Source of the DNA: Liriodendron chinense
Taxonomy: Eukaryota; Streptophyta; Magnoliopsida; Magnoliales; Magnoliaceae
Length of the DNA stretch: 64,000 bases
Direction of reading: 5' to 3'
NCBI GenBank assembly: GCA_003013855.2
Contig: ML058384.1
Coordinates: 17,308,176-17,372,175 of the forward strand
Below, piece after piece: positions 1-12,481 of the stretch. The position numbers and the translations under genes are program-made. Under the pieces are notes generated by a model. The model searched no databases and had not been told where the DNA came from. It saw only the letters and a list, made by a program, of their open reading frames with translations. Position 1 is the stretch's first letter; the number at the start of each line of letters is the position of its first letter.

Positions 1-1638
1 TTCAAGCACAAATAGTCCCACTTAAATCTGGAAATCAGATTTCTAGTTCTAATGGAGCACGTAGAACTTGAACTTGTAGCCTTCGGAGTAACAGCCATGC
101 CTATGGACTATGGCATGCTCAAGGGTTACTACAATTCAAATTCAAACAACCCAATCATGGTAATTTCAGAGAATTGCAAGGAACTCATGTCCGGAGTACA
201 CAAACTCTCACAAAACTTCTAAAAAACCAAACTTTATTCAAACTACAACCTCAAAATCCAAAATTAAGAAAAGAGTACTTGAAATAAAAGAATTAAAGCA
301 TTGAAACCAACTACAAATTTCACCTCTAGCTCTAGCTAAGAGGTTAGCTAAGGAAAAGCATATTAAAAGTAGAACTAGAACTAAGAAATGGAAGAAAAAC
401 TAGCTGGAGGAGGCTAGGTAGCCTCCTGGGACTTGAACTCCTTGCTTTCCACGTCCTTGCTTCATTTGGAATAGAAGAGAGCACCTCCTTTTATAGTGCA
501 GCAATAGTACAGCAACATAGCAGAATTTGTTTCGCTTGGTACGGCTTAACCAATGGTCGGATTGCCTTCAAATTTTATTTGTAGCTTCCTTGTAATATGA
601 TCTTCCTCATAGATAATTTAGATTTCCAAGATTATCTTTTGAATGGGCCCACCAATCAGATCACCGACCGCCTCTCAAAATCGCGCACTTCGGGTACCTT
701 CAGAACCAGTCATCTTGCTTTCAACGCTCTGGAGTATACAGAAGTCGAATTGATCCCAAATTTTGAACATTGGTAGAACATTCCTCCTCTATATGATAGA
801 TGGATTAGATTGTCCAAAACAATCCCAGAATGTGGTCCGAAAATTAGAACACATAGGGCTTTTATAAACTCTGTGCAGTTGGATCTTTCTGGATGGTCCA
901 TCTTTCTTCAACCGGTACGATCAAACCACACATCCTTTTGATCTGAAACTTTTGTGGTTATTCATATATGGATGTGATCTAAAAGAGGGTCAAAGTAGAT
1001 TCTTCATATCATCAATGATGGGTCACCTGGACCGGCCCAGAGTGGAACAGCGAAATCTGGAATTTTCTGGACAGTTCGTATTGTTTTGGCCACCACGATC
1101 AATCCGTAGCTCCGATCGACACGAAACCACTTGGGTTATTTCGGCGTCGAGCTCCTCTTCGACATGGATGTGTTGGATTTTAAAATATCATCAAGATGGT
1201 TTCAGAAAACTGTTCCGAAAATCTAAAAACGGGAGTAGCTTGCTCCCTGAAATCTGGAAGTGTAAAATTGCATGGCCGACCGGTCTTGACCGGTCGGACA
1301 GGTTGGCCGACCGGTGTTGACTGGTCTAGACCTGTCTGGCAGGTGTCCAGGGAGTGCAGCCGACCGGTCTAGACCGGTCTTGACCGGTCGGACCCAGTTT
1401 CTACATTGTTTCTTCTTTCTTTTCTTCTCTCCTTCCTCTCTTTGCTTTCTTCTTTCTTTGGCCCACCTTGGGTCTTCATCCAAGGCTCCTAAATGTCTCT
1501 TCTTGGTCTCCAATTAGATGAAGTCTGCTCTCATTCCTACAATCACAAAACCTGCATTAGATGGGTCTTTTAAACATGCAAACCATGCATATAATGTGAT
1601 ATAATAGGCCATATCATGTATAAATTGGGGGTTCAACA
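1..1638 (-). repeat. 3' LTR of element A (partial)
   Basis: This stretch matches 4892-6509 almost base for base and ends in GTTCAACA, the reverse complement of the TGTTGAAC terminus used by the family. About 257 bp at its left are missing because the window starts inside it. A minus-strand TATA box is at 490-495. A cluster of GACCGGTC palindromes lies at 1278-1390. Short open readings through the cluster are artefacts of the repeat. Confidence 0.9.
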
Positions 1639-2756
1639 CACCCCCCAACCAGCTTTTTGCTAGTCCTGAGCAAAACATGCATGAAACAAGTTCAAACCTC
1701 CAAAAACCAACTCTCCTTCAGAAACCATGTTTCTATCCATTCCAAGACATACAAGTATAAAATTTGGAGAAATTAGGTGATAGAAGTTGAAACCTTAAAC
1801 TCTCAAAGCATAATAAGTGTCTACATGAAATTCCCGCTGATTGATTGATAAATAGAAGAACTCGAACAACTTCATCCTAGTGTGCATAGTGAAAGTTCAT
1901 CTCATGAGTTTCTGGGATTATCTTCTTCGTAGATCAACTAATCTATAGATCTCAAGGTGTATAGAGCAACAACAAGCTTATGACAGGAATTTGCCTTACC
2001 GTCCTTCCGACGGCTTTCACACTACGTCCCATTTCCGGCTTTGGTTACGGGTAGACCATCCCCCGGTTGGTAATAGGTAGCCCTTTTCGAAATTTTCCAC
2101 AATTTTTCCATCATTCCCAATTTCATCCTTCCTTTTCCTTTTTCTTTTAAATTAGATAGGATTTTTAGAAATCCATATCTTTCGTTATTTTCCCATGGAC
2201 AAGGATGGACAAAGTACCCCGGCTTGGTTTCTCAACACCTTAAATCAAAGTCTAGCTAATCCACAAATCACATAATCCTTTCAACTCATGAAAATCGTGT
2301 AATGTGAACTTGGTGTAAAGGTGTTCAAATTTTCTATCAATCACAACAATAGGGGAACTAACATATAAAACCATTATGTTGGGAGAAATTCAAGACTTAC
2401 AACATCACACACTTCGTATCTCCTCTTCTTATACTCCTATCATCTCGAATGCATGGAAATAAGGTTTTCTAAAGGAGTTTTGAAATTTTAGAAAATTCAA
2501 AAAAAAATTGCGCATATGAGGCTCGAAATGTTGCAAACTGCTAGATGAAGGGTCTCATCTCACCCCCCAACCAAATCTTGCATTGTCCTCAATGTAAAAA
2601 GATATGTAATGCGCATGAACATGAGAGCAATGGTAAAATATGAGAGTGAGAACGAGAATACCTGAGGTAGCAAGTTGATCAATGCTAGCATCTTCCATTG
2701 TCTCGATGAGACTTATTCAATCCTAATTTCAGAAAAATAAATCCTAACCTACCTAC
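1639..2756 (-). other. Polypurine tract and 3' untranslated region of element A
   Basis: Immediately right of the LTR is CCCCCCAACC (1641-1650), which on the element strand is the purine run GGTTGGGGGG used to prime plus-strand synthesis. The following 1.1 kb is noncoding. It contains a block at about 1985-2085 that is strongly conserved in elements B, 1 and E, and a second block near 2560-2610 reading CCCCCCAACCAAATCTTGCA that is also shared. Confidence 0.75.
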
Positions 2757-4353
2757 CTACCTCTGATTAGTCCGATCGACTACATGATCAAATTTGAGCA
2801 GGATCTTCATGAATTTCAATAAATTTCTCATAAGGACCATCCAAAGTCCTGCTCGATAGTAGACATGGGTGCTTGTCTTCATTGAAGTCCAATATTTATG
2901 TGCACCACATGCATGATAGGAGGAGATAAGAGCAGCAAAAATATATCTCCTCAAATTCTGATTTGGGTTATGATTGATTAAAAATGGGTCCTCCCAATCA
3001 GAATTTTCAATGGGTTGAAAGACCCATGACTGTGGAGAGACATTCATCGAGTTTTCATTGGTTAAAGTTGTCTCTTCCACAATTTCAGAATTGTACGGTG
3101 CTTCCACAAACAATGGTAAAGAGATAGTCGGATGAAGGGTCCTCATCCTCCCTTAATGATTGAAGAAATTCTGTTTCAATGGTAAGGAATTCCTCCTCTA
3201 TAGAGAGGAGGTCTTCCAAAGAGAATTCTTCAGATTCAGTTGTAAGCACATCATCTAACATTGGTTGATCTTTTAAAATTTCAGATTGTGCCACCTCATC
3301 ATCCAAAGGAACAGAATTTTCAATCAAAGGGAGGTCTACCGCACTAGAATTTGGCATGTGTTGTTGGTGGAAGGACTCAAAAAGATCGACTTCGGCCATC
3401 TCTCTAGCTTACATATCCTCTAGAGACTCATAATCATTATGCCCTTGGAAAAAAGAAATCATAGGTTCATAAGCATTCACCAAACCCTCATTGCAGGCAA
3501 CCCCACTACCGCTTTCAAATTTTAGGGATTCCTCGGGTTCGTCAACCGTCATTGAAATTTCTTCATCATTAAGTTTAAAGCATCCAAAAGAGATAGTGGA
3601 CTCACCATAATTGATGATGATATTGGGATCATCGAAATCAATCTCCTCTAAAAGTCTATTCATTAAATCCGAAGAAGGTGGGACTTGGGTAGCCCCATCA
3701 TCCTCATTAGAAGGGATTGATTCGATGCCCCCAATTTCGGGCTCAACGTCTTCATAAGATGGTGAGGAAGCTTGATTTAATTGTTCATCCACATACTCAT
3801 TCCATATTTCCTCAAGCATTTGTGTATACTTATCATCAAAAGAGGAAGACGTTTTAGGGTGATTGTTAATAACCATGGTTGGTTCCTCCCTTGATCAAGG
3901 AGAATGATGGTTTTCCCAATTAAGACCGTACGCATTGTAAGATGAAAAGTTATATGATGGTTGATAGGCATATCCATACAAGTAATCACGCATTGTCTTA
4001 ACCGGTTGGCTACTATTCACCTGTCCCTTTTGTTGTTGCACACCTCCTACCATAACCGGTGGAACACTCATGTTATTTTCAATTCGGTAATCACGTAATG
4101 TTTTTCTCGGATGGTTATCCAATTTTGCTTCGTTCCGGTATTCCCCCATCGTCTTACGTTGTGTCTCAATATGTGTATTGTTTTCATTAATATAATCACG
4201 CATCGTCTTACGTGGGGAGGTAGTAGAGGTTGATTGAATCTCAGAAAATTACTTATGCTTATAATGGTTCCAATCATAAAGATTTTGGGTCTCCCAATCC
4301 GACGTCTCATCCTCCAAAAGGTACTTGTACACACCATTCGTCCAATCATACAT
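2757..4353 (-). pseudogene. Acidic ORF of the non-autonomous Athila-derived family (copy A, broken)
   Basis: Reading leftward from the ATG at 4353, one frame continues to about 3085. It is interrupted by in-frame stops near 4248, 3895 and 3409. A shift of frame then carries the last segment to the stop at 2757, after the residues RTNQR. The copy in element 1 is largely open across the first two thirds, so the breaks here are decay. The N-terminal third repeats a short motif, KTMRDY or KTLRDY, three to four times; Athila Gag has a similar RTLRDYL near its start. The middle is very acidic and includes the well-conserved ISFGCFKLNDEEIS. No zinc knuckle, protease or polymerase motif is present. 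I do not recognise the protein. It looks assembled from Athila-type Gag N-terminus and protease-RT linker pieces. Confidence 0.6.
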
Positions 4354-4590
4354 AATGAAATTTTAAGGAATTGAAAACTACCCTAATCTAGGAAAAAGAA
4401 CAAAAAGAAGAAAGATGGGGAGATGTTACCCAATAGAGTGAGATCTATGTCAGCAACAATGTCCTACAAAATCAAAAAAATTGTTAGTAATCTAAAAAAA
4501 ATCAGAAAATCTACTTCTATAAAAACTAAAAATCCTACCTAACTAAGATTACTCTATAGCTACTAGAACAATTAGAACCGTTTAACCTTT

Positions 4591-4608
4591 TCTCCGGCAA
4601 CGGCGCTA
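4591..4608 (-). promoter_or_regulatory. Primer-binding site of element A
   Basis: On the minus strand this is a 16 of 18 match to TGGCGCCGTTGCCGGGGA, the complement of the plant tRNA-Asp(GTC) 3' end. Both mismatches are C-to-T type changes on the plus strand. It lies 6 bp inside the 5' LTR. Confidence 0.8.
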
Positions 4609-4614
4609 AAAACT

Positions 4615-6509
4615 TGTTCGCTCGCCTCAAGTGTAAGGCTGCGATGTAGTAATAAATCTCGGTAAGACCGAGGTCGATCCACAGGGAAAGAGGTAAACAA
4701 TTCCAAGTACTCTAATAACTAGAATCTAAGAAGTTTGAGAAAGTTTTTCACATAAAATAGAAAAATCTGAAATTAAGAAGAACTAGAGCATTAAGGATCC
4801 ACTTGTAGTAGTCCAATGCCAATCCATTCATCCAAGTACAACACAATTAGAATCAAAGTCCTATCTCTCATCTAATTGGAGGATATAACATTCAAGCACA
4901 AATAGTCCCACTTAAATCTGGAAATCAGATTTCTAGTTCTAATGGAGCACATCGAACTTGAACTTGTAGCCTTCGGAGTAACAGCCATGCCTATGGACTA
5001 TGGCATGCTCAAGGGTTACTACAATTCAAATTCAAACAACCCAATCATGGTAATTTCAGAGACTTGCAAGGAACTCATGTCCGGAGCACACAAACTCTCA
5101 CAAAACTTCTAAACAACCAAACTTTATTCAAACTACAACCTCAAAATCCAAAATTAAGAAAAGAGTACTTGAAATAAAAGAATTAAAGCATTGAAACCAA
5201 CTACAAATTTCACCTCTAGCTCTAGCTAAGAGGTTAGCTAAGGAAAAGCATATTAAAAGTAGAACTAGAACTAAGAAAAGGAAGAAAAACTAGCTGGAGG
5301 AGGCTAGGTAGCCTCCTGGGACTTGAACTCCTTGCTTCCCACGTCCTTGCTTCATTTGGAATAGAAGAGAGCACCTCCTTTTATAGTGCAGCAATAGTAC
5401 AACAACATAGCAGAATTTGTTTCGCTTGGTACGGCTTAACCAATGGTCGGATTGCCTTCAAATTTGATTTGTAGCTTCCTTGTAATGTGATATTACTCAT
5501 AGATGATTTAGATTTCTAAGATTATCTTCTGAATGGGCCCACCAATCAGATCACCGACCGCCTCTCAAAATCGCGCACTTCGGGTACCTTCAGAACCAGT
5601 CATCTTGCTTTCAACGCTCCGGAGTGTACAGATATTGGATTGATCTCAAATTTTGAACATTGGTAGAACACTTCCTCCTCTACATGATGGATGGATTAGA
5701 TTGTCCAAAAAAAATCCCAGAATGTGGTCCGAAAATTAGAACACTTAGGGCTTTTATAAACTCTGAGCAGTTGGATCTTTCTGGATGGTCCATCTTTCTT
5801 CAACCGGTACAATCAAACCACACATCCTTTTGATCTGAAACTTTTGTGGTTATTCATATATGGATGTGGTCTAAACGATGGTCAAAGTAGATTCTTCATA
5901 TCATCAATGATGGGTCACCTGGACCGGCCCAGAGTGGAACAACGAAATCTGGAACTTTCTAGACAGTTCGTATTGTTTTGGCCACCAGGATCAATTCGTA
6001 GCTCCGATCGACACGAAACCACTTGGGTTATTTCAGCGTCGAGCTCCTCTTCGACATGGATATGTTGGATTTCCAAATATCATCAAGATGGCTTCAAAAA
6101 CTGTTTCGATCCAAAAATGGGAGTAGCTTGCTGCCTGAAATCTGGAAGTGTAAAATTGCATGGCCGACCGGTCTTGACCGGTCTAGACTTGTCTGGCAGG
6201 TGTCCAGGGAGTGCAGCCGACCGGTCGGGCCTTCTTGGCCGATCGGTCTTGACTGGTCAGACCCAGTTTCTACATTGTTTCTTCTTTATTTTCTTCTCTC
6301 CTTCCTCTCTCTTTGCTTTCTTCTTTCTTTGGCCCACCTTGGGTCTTCATCCAAGGCTCCTAAATGTCTCTTCTTGGTTTCCAATTAGATGAAGTCTGCT
6401 CTCATTCCTACAATCACAAAACCTGCATTAGATGGGTCTTTTAAACATGCAAACCATGCATATAATGTGATGTAATGGGCCATATCATGTATAAATTGGA
6501 GGTTCAACA
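4615..6509 (-). repeat. 5' LTR of element A (1895 bp)
   Basis: This is the complete LTR, from TGTTCGCTCG to GGTTCAACA on the plus strand. A minus-strand TATA box is at 5380-5385. A GACCGGTC cluster at 6165-6259 differs in copy number from the cluster in the left LTR. The same LTR in the opposite orientation forms 24368-26309 and 42204-44080. Confidence 0.9.
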
Positions 6510-7870
6510 TGTGCCCATGATCTTTATGAAAATAACAAAACTTGCTCTTGTCTCTTTTCTCAGGATCAGATTTGAGTTTTGCGGGTCATCTCACATATGG
6601 TTTGTGCTTGATCTCCATTAACACCTTTTCGAAGGCCGATTAAGGGGGGTGTAGTTATGGTACTTACCAGAGTAGACTTTCTTGGGAGAGCGATCTCGCC
6701 GATCGCGCCTATATTTCTTATCCGAAGAAGAGACTTCCTCCGGCTTACGTTTCTTGCCCTGTATACAATGACGCGCTAAGGCAACTTCTTCTGCATTGAT
6801 ATACTTCTGAGCTTTAGCTTGGAATTCTGTCATAGTTTTAGGAGGATTATTATCCAAAGCGAATCTGAATTTTTCGCTGGTGATCCCAGCTATTAGGGCG
6901 GTGAGGCCTTTCTCTTTGGTATAACCTTCAGTTTGGACCGCTTTGGTTGTGAACCGCACTGTAAACTCCTTTATTGTTTCCCCATACTGCTGTTTCAAAT
7001 CCATTAGGTGGATGCTTCCCATGAATTAGGAGAGAACAGCTCCGATAGTTGTGAAAAGGAACCGATAGATCGAGGTTTTAACCCCCGGAACCACGTACGG
7101 GCTGCTTCCTTTAAAGTTAGGGAAAAAGCCCTATACATGATTTCCGACCCATGTCCCTCCAGCTCCATAAGATACCTATAAGTTTCCAGATGTTCGAGAG
7201 GATCGCCGGTACCTGTATATGGAGTGATGACGGGTGTACGATACTTTCTCGGTAGAGGTGCTTCCATGACCTTGCTTGTGAAAGGGGACTCAGATCGATG
7301 TATCGACGCCACAGCGGCTGATGGTCGATTCGCCTGATATCGTTGCTACATATCATCAAAACGATCATGGATTCTCTTGAGGTCTCCTTCCCATGGTAAA
7401 GTATAACCTGATGCTTCGACGGTGGACCCATGAGATTGTTGGCGGGAAGCACTGGAATGTACGGAATGTGGGGATAGTATAGGGGGTTGGTTGCCGATTG
7501 GCATTCGGTTCGACGGAGGATGATTTGGTTGGACCTGTGGTTTGTCCACAGAATGTCTGGAAGCCATCGGTATGGGCTGCGCCGGCAACCCTTCGGAAGG
7601 TAGCTTCTGAGGCTCTAGGAAATGCTGATCAAGTCAGTTAGACAAGGCTTAAAACCCAGCATTGAGAGTTAGAAGTGTGTTTCCTAGGAAGCGCATGACA
7701 TCTTCTTAACTTCTGGAGGCCTCAAATAACGGGTTTTGTGTCGGCACGCTAGGATCTCCTTGAGGGATGCCCGTCGAAGTGGCTTGAGGGATGGGCACCG
7801 GTTCTGTAACGTCAGGTGGAGGTAACGTCTGCCTTGACGTGGAAGGATGAATTGTCTTTTTTGGAGGCAT
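6510..7870 (-). pseudogene. gag: Tat-type Gag (element D), interrupted
   Basis: The start is the ATG at 7868-7870 (MPPKK...). The proline-rich N-terminus is followed by a capsid-like core that includes TPVITPYTGTGDPLEHL (about 7160-7230) and LTLKEAARTWFRGLKPRSI. A basic segment follows, rich in KKYRRDRRDRSPKK (about 6690-6740). At the very left edge the reading gives KFCYFHKDHGH, the first half of a CCHC zinc knuckle, where element A interrupts it. Reading frames break near 7346, 7004 and 6618, and one TGA replaces a tryptophan codon. The role in the family is assembly of the virus-like particle and RNA packaging. This copy is not functional. Confidence 0.8.
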
Positions 7871-7914
7871 CGTGCTTGATGATGGGAATAGCTAAATTTG
7901 GTGATCAAATTGCG

Positions 7915-7932
7915 TTCCCACAGATGGTGCCA
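7915..7932 (-). promoter_or_regulatory. Primer-binding site of element D
   Basis: On the minus strand this reads TGGCACCATCTGTGGGAA, a 16 of 18 match to the element 2 site TGGCGCCGTCTGTGGGAA. It lies 3 bp from the LTR. I did not identify the primer tRNA. Confidence 0.75.
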
Positions 7933-7935
7933 ATC

Positions 7936-8693
7936 TGTTGACGTAAGATTTTGTAACAGGGTCCTCCAGATATTTGCCTTCCTTCCAAGAGATTCCCTCC
8001 GCGGACCTGAAAAGGGACAAAGAGAAACTATGGGTGGCCGGCGCCCAGCTGTTGGCCCTCCGATGCTTAAGTTAGATAGGATAGGATTGAAGGAAAAAAG
8101 CAAATAGACGATTCTTTGAGTGAATAATGTGTACCTTCTTATTGATGAAACCATCTGTTTATATAGATCCGAATGTCCCACTCTGTTACGTAAGATACCG
8201 AGATCATCTACTGATTTCATGGGTAAGGTGTTTATCCTGCTTATCCTCAGATAAAGGAATAGTTTAATCCAATTAGTCATCTGGTCAACTACATTCCTTG
8301 ATAGCGATCCCTTGAGATATGGAACCGTAAACGAAGATAAGCCCAAAATCGGCCTATACGGGCTGCTGGTACTATAGGCTAAGGGATGTCATCACTAATC
8401 ATCAGTAGTCGGAGCTTCTCACACGTCGGGAGCTGCTCGCGAGACAAACTGCTCGCATATTAAGATGTGACGCCTTTTAACGACTACGAGAAGGATTGCT
8501 CGCAGGTCGAGAAGGATATCTCCCGCCTTCCAATATTCGACTATTGACCATAAGGGCTCGAAGACTCGGTAACTGTGTGCCGTATTTATCTAATATGCGA
8601 GACGCGACCAGATGAGCACGAGAGTCAAATAAAGCTGCTCGCAGAATCAGGACATTGCGAGAATATACGATTATCGCTATTTTGACTATAACA
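7936..8693 (-). repeat. 5' LTR of element D (758 bp)
   Basis: It begins TGTTGACG and ends CTATAACA on the plus strand, which is TGTTATAG...CGTCAACA on the element strand. It is clearly related to the 876-bp LTR of element 2 (39877-40752). The shared features are the TATATA box region near 8160, the segment encoding the transcribed leader, and the terminal block. Confidence 0.85.
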
Positions 8694-9032
8694 TACACCA
8701 TCCCGAATGCCTAGAAATAAAGTTGTCCAATGGAGTTTTGAATTTTTAGAAAAAATCTGAAAAATCTTTTTCATATTGCTCAAGATGTTACAAAACACTA
8801 GATTCATCCTAGTGATCCCACACCCCCCAACCAAATCTTGCATTGTCCTCAATGTAGAAGATATGCAATAGGCAAAAACATGAGAGCAATGATAAAATAA
8901 AGGGAGTGCGGAATGAGAGTAACTGAGAGAACAAAAACTGAAATTCTACCTCCTAACAAGCCAATGAAAAAGCAAACCAAAACCAACAAAATCCTAATCC
9001 TAACTACTCTATACCTCCATCAGACTAAGAGA
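8694..9032 (-). other. 3' untranslated region of element C
   Basis: This noncoding sequence contains the family block CCCCCCAACCAAATCTTGCA (about 8825) and is homologous to 22800-23000 in element B. I see no gene here. Confidence 0.6.
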
Positions 9033-12000
9033 TCAAACATCCTGATACACAGGATCAATCAGAGGTATGGACATATCTTCTGAAGGGAAATTCTCAAAGA
9101 ACGGCTTTAATCACCGACCATTCGCTTTAAAGATATTACCGTTCCTTGGATTCAACAACTCGATGGTCCCATATGGATAAACAATTTTCACAATGAAAGG
9201 ACCGATCCATCGAGATTTCAATTTCTCCGGAAATAAATGTAACCGAGAATTATACATAAGGACCTTTTGGTTGATCGTGAAGGTCTTACGAAGGATGTTC
9301 TTATCATAGAACACCTTCGTCTTGTCTTTGTAAATTCTCGCATTTTCATAAGCCTCATTCCGGAGTTCCACAAGTTCATTCAATTGAAGTTTGCACAACA
9401 ACTTGCTTCGTCAGAATCAAAATTTATCTTCTTTATCGCCCAATATGCCCTATGTTCCAACTACACAGGCAAGTGACAAGTCTATAGGGAGACATTCCAA
9501 TGGGGGTCTTGAAAGCGGTACGGTAAGCCCAGAGTGTATCAGTAAGTCGAAGCGATCAATCTTTGCGATCAGGGTTCACTGTTTTCTCCAAAATATATTC
9601 AATTTTCCTGTTGGATATCTCAGCTTGTCTACTTGTTTGTGGATGATAGGGAGTGCTCATCTTGTGATTTACGCCATATTTCTTCATTAAAGCATCAAAT
9701 AGGCGGTTACAAAAATGAGATCCTCCATCGCTTATAATGACTTGAGGTGTTCCAAACTGGAAAATGATATTTTCTTTTAAGAAACGAATGACTGTTTTAT
9801 GGTCATTGTTCCGACATGGAATCACCTCGACCCATTTTGAAACATAATCGACGGCAAGCAAGATATATAAATTTCTGAAAGAAGATGGGAATGGACCCAT
9901 GAAATCGATGCCCCAACAATAAAAAATTTCGATTGGTAAGATAGGATTGAGTGGCATCATATTTCTATGGGATATTCCTCCCAATTTCTAACAAGGCTCA
10001 CACGTTTATAAAACTCATGGGTATCTTTGAACATGGTGGGCCAATAAAGCCCACATTGCAGAATTTTGGCTGTGGTCTTCTTAGCCAAAAAGTGGCCACC
10101 ACACGCTTAAGAATGACAAAAGGAGATGATACTTTGTTGTTCATCATCCGGCACACATCTCCTTATGATTTGATCGGGACAATACTTGAATAAGTACGGA
10201 TCGTCCCATAGGAATTTTCTCACCTCGTTGAAGAACTTATCCTTATCTTGCTTTTTCCAATGTGTCAGAATTGTACCTGTAGCAAGATAGTTAGCAATGT
10301 CCGCATACCATGGCAAATGGGAGACTTTAAAAAGTTGTTCATTAGGGAACATGTCATTGATCGCGGTTGTCTCAGGGGAATCGATGAGAACAAGTCTAGA
10401 AAGATGGTCAGCAACTACGTTTTCTACTCCTTTCTTATCACGTATTTCTATGTCAAATTCTTGGAGTAGGAGGATCCATCTTAACAAGCGTGGCTTAACA
10501 TCATTCTTAGAGAGGAGGTACTTAAGCACGGCATGGTCGGTGAATATGATAATCTTAGATCCGATCAAGTAGGACCTAAACTTGTTTAAAGCAAAAACTA
10601 CGACCAAAAGTTCTTTATCTGTAGTAGTGTAGTTTGCTTGAGCCAAGTTTAAGGTTCTAATTGCGTAGTAGATGATGCATGACTTCTTCTCTTTTCTTTG
10701 GCCTAACACAGCCCCAATAGCGTAGTCACTTGCATCACACATGATTTCAAAAGAAAGGTTCCAATCAGGTGGTTGCATTATGGGAGCACATGTCAACATA
10801 CCTTTAAGTTTGTTAAAGGTATTTTGACAATCCATATTCCACTCGAATGAGTTTTCCTTTTGAAGGAGATTACATAAAGGATGAGAGAGTGAGCTAAAGT
10901 CCTTTATGAACCGTCTATAGAATCCGGCATGTCCTAAAAAGGACAACACATCTCGTACGCTTTTGGGGGGTGAAAGGTTAGAGATAAGATCGATTTTAGC
11001 TTTATCCACCTTAATTCCATTTTGTGAGATGATGTGACCAAAGACAATTCCTTTTTGAACCATGAAATGGCATTTCTCTCAATTCAACACGAGGTTCTTT
11101 TCTTCACATCTTTTTAAAACAGTTTTTAAGTGCCGAAGGCACTCATCAAAGTTACAACCAAATACAGAGAAATCGTCCATGAAGACTTTAAGAATTGTCC
11201 CCACCATATCAGAAAAAATACTCAACATACAACGCTGAAAGGTGGCAAGGGCATTGCATAATCCAAACGGCATCCTTCGATAGGCAAAAATGCCGAATGA
11301 ACATGTGAATGTTGTCTTCTCTTGGTCCTCTAGGGCGATCTCTATTTGTTTTTATCCTGAATACCCATCAAGGAAGCAAAAGTGGGAATGACCCGCCAAC
11401 CTTTCTAAAATTTGATCAACAAATGGTAAGGGGAAGTGGTTTTTCCTTGTGACTGTGTTTAGCTTCCTGTAGTCAATGCACATTCTCCAACCAGTAGGGA
11501 CTCTGGTTGGCACGAGTTCATTGTTGGCATTGGCTACAATGGTTATTCCGGATTTCTTAGGCACCACTTGAGTTGGACTCAGCCATTGACTATCGGATAT
11601 TAGGTAAATGATACCTACATCCAATAGTTTCGACACCTCGGCTTTAACTACCTCCTTCATGTTTGGATTGAGGCGTCTTTGTGGTTGCCTAGATGTTTTC
11701 GCATTCTCCTCAAGGTGTATGCGATGAGTACAGATCAGGGGGTCTATGCCTTTGAGATCTGCAATTGACCATCGAATGGCGCTTTTATGCTCTATTAAAG
11801 TGGCTATCAGCCTACTCTCTTATTCCTCATCCAAGTGGGAAGAAATAACCACTGGATATGTCTCATCTCAACTTAGATAAACATATTTCAAATCAGTGGG
11901 TAATGGTTTTATGTCGAGCTTCGGTGCCTTGATATTAGATGGAAGAGGCTTGTTCTCGCTTAAGGGCAAAGGCTCAAATGGTGCCTTCCATCTTTTATTA

Positions 12001-12457
12001 TCAAGTACCGGCATAGAATTCAAAATGGCGTCCATCTCTCTTATCATGTCATCATCAATCTCATGAGAATGGGCTAAGCATGCCTCCAAGGGGTCGGAAT
12101 AGAATGTCAGGAGGGATGTGTCTTTTACGAATGATTCAATCAGATTTATTTCGTGAACCTCGTCATCAACATCCCGTGGTTGTTTGCATAAATCAAAGAT
12201 ATTCAGCTCGAGTGTCATATTTCCAAAGGACATTTGTATCAGCCCATTTCTACAATTGATAATCGAATTTGAAGTGGCTAAGAAAGGGCGGCCAAGTATG
12301 ACAGGAATTTGAGCATCAGTTCCCATCACAGGATGTGTATCCAAAACAATAAAATCTACTAGATAGTAGAATTTATCGACTTGGACAATGACATTTTCAA
12401 TCATCCCTCTTGGTATACAAATAGATCTGTCTGTGAGTTGAAGTGTATCGTCGAAAA
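9033..12457 (-). pseudogene. pol: Athila pol remnant (protease end, RT, RNase H, integrase)
   Basis: The order on the minus strand is as follows. A protease C-terminal part (about 12457-12250) includes LQLTDRSICIPRGMIENV and ILGRPFL; the catalytic Asp region upstream is missing. An acidic linker follows, with LEACLAHSHEIDDDMIREMD. RT (about 11660-11060) shows WRMCIDYRKLN, FCFLDGYSG, RMPFGLCNA and the catalytic FMDDFSVFG. RNase H starts at CDASDYAIGAVLGQ (about 10740). Integrase has HHCC and core motifs with YCWGIDFMGPFP, DYVSKWVEVIP and ISDGGSHFCN. A C-terminal domain runs to the end motif DPVYQD at 9033. Stops and frame shifts occur near 11340, 11070, 10105, 9985, 9550 and 9110. RT and RNase H catalytic residues remain, but the protein cannot be made whole. 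Confidence 0.85.
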
Positions 12458-12475
12458 TCCCCAGCAGCGACGCCA
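12458..12475 (-). promoter_or_regulatory. Primer-binding site of element C
   Basis: On the minus strand this reads TGGCGTCGCTGCTGGGGA, 15 of 18 to the tRNA-Asp complement seen in elements 1 and 4. It is 6 bp from the LTR and is followed within a few bases by protease coding sequence. Confidence 0.75.
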
Positions 12476-12481
12476 AAAACT

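Larger units (their letters stand above)
1..6509 (-). mobile_element. Element A: non-autonomous Athila-derived LTR retrotransposon, left end off-window
   Basis: Two copies of the same long terminal repeat lie in direct orientation at 1-1638 (cut by the window edge) and 4615-6509. The 2976-bp interior holds a tRNA-Asp-type primer site next to the right LTR, a polypurine tract next to the left LTR and one acidic reading region. The element therefore reads on the minus strand. No gag, protease, RT, RNase H or integrase motif is visible inside. The same design recurs in element 1 (24368-44080), so this is a family and not a single deletion product. It appears inserted into the gag zinc-finger region of element D. 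The right-hand target duplication would be TGTGC at 6510-6514; its partner is off-window. Confidence 0.85.
6510..8693 (-). mobile_element. Element D: Tat-type gypsy fragment (gag + 5' LTR)
   Basis: From right to left this holds one LTR, a primer site and a gag gene that is cut where element A begins. It is the same family as element 2: both Gag proteins start MPPKK, and their Gag cores, primer sites and LTR ends agree. The rest of D probably continues left of A, off-window. It sits inside the 3' untranslated region of element C. The right-hand target copy would be TACAC at 8694-8698. Confidence 0.8.

Noticed and set aside
1223..1513. Open readings through the GACCGGTC clusters (also near 5844-6392, 13496-13966, 24540-25014, 42350-42720, 32935-33181, 46073-46432)
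   Set aside because: Their residues (PTGLDRSRPV-like) are translations of the palindrome repeat inside LTR U3. They appear in several frames and strands and are not conserved as protein.
7684..8346. 220-codon minus-strand reading over the primer site and LTR of element D
   Set aside because: It crosses the LTR border in a frame different from Gag; the genuine Gag frame starts at 7870.
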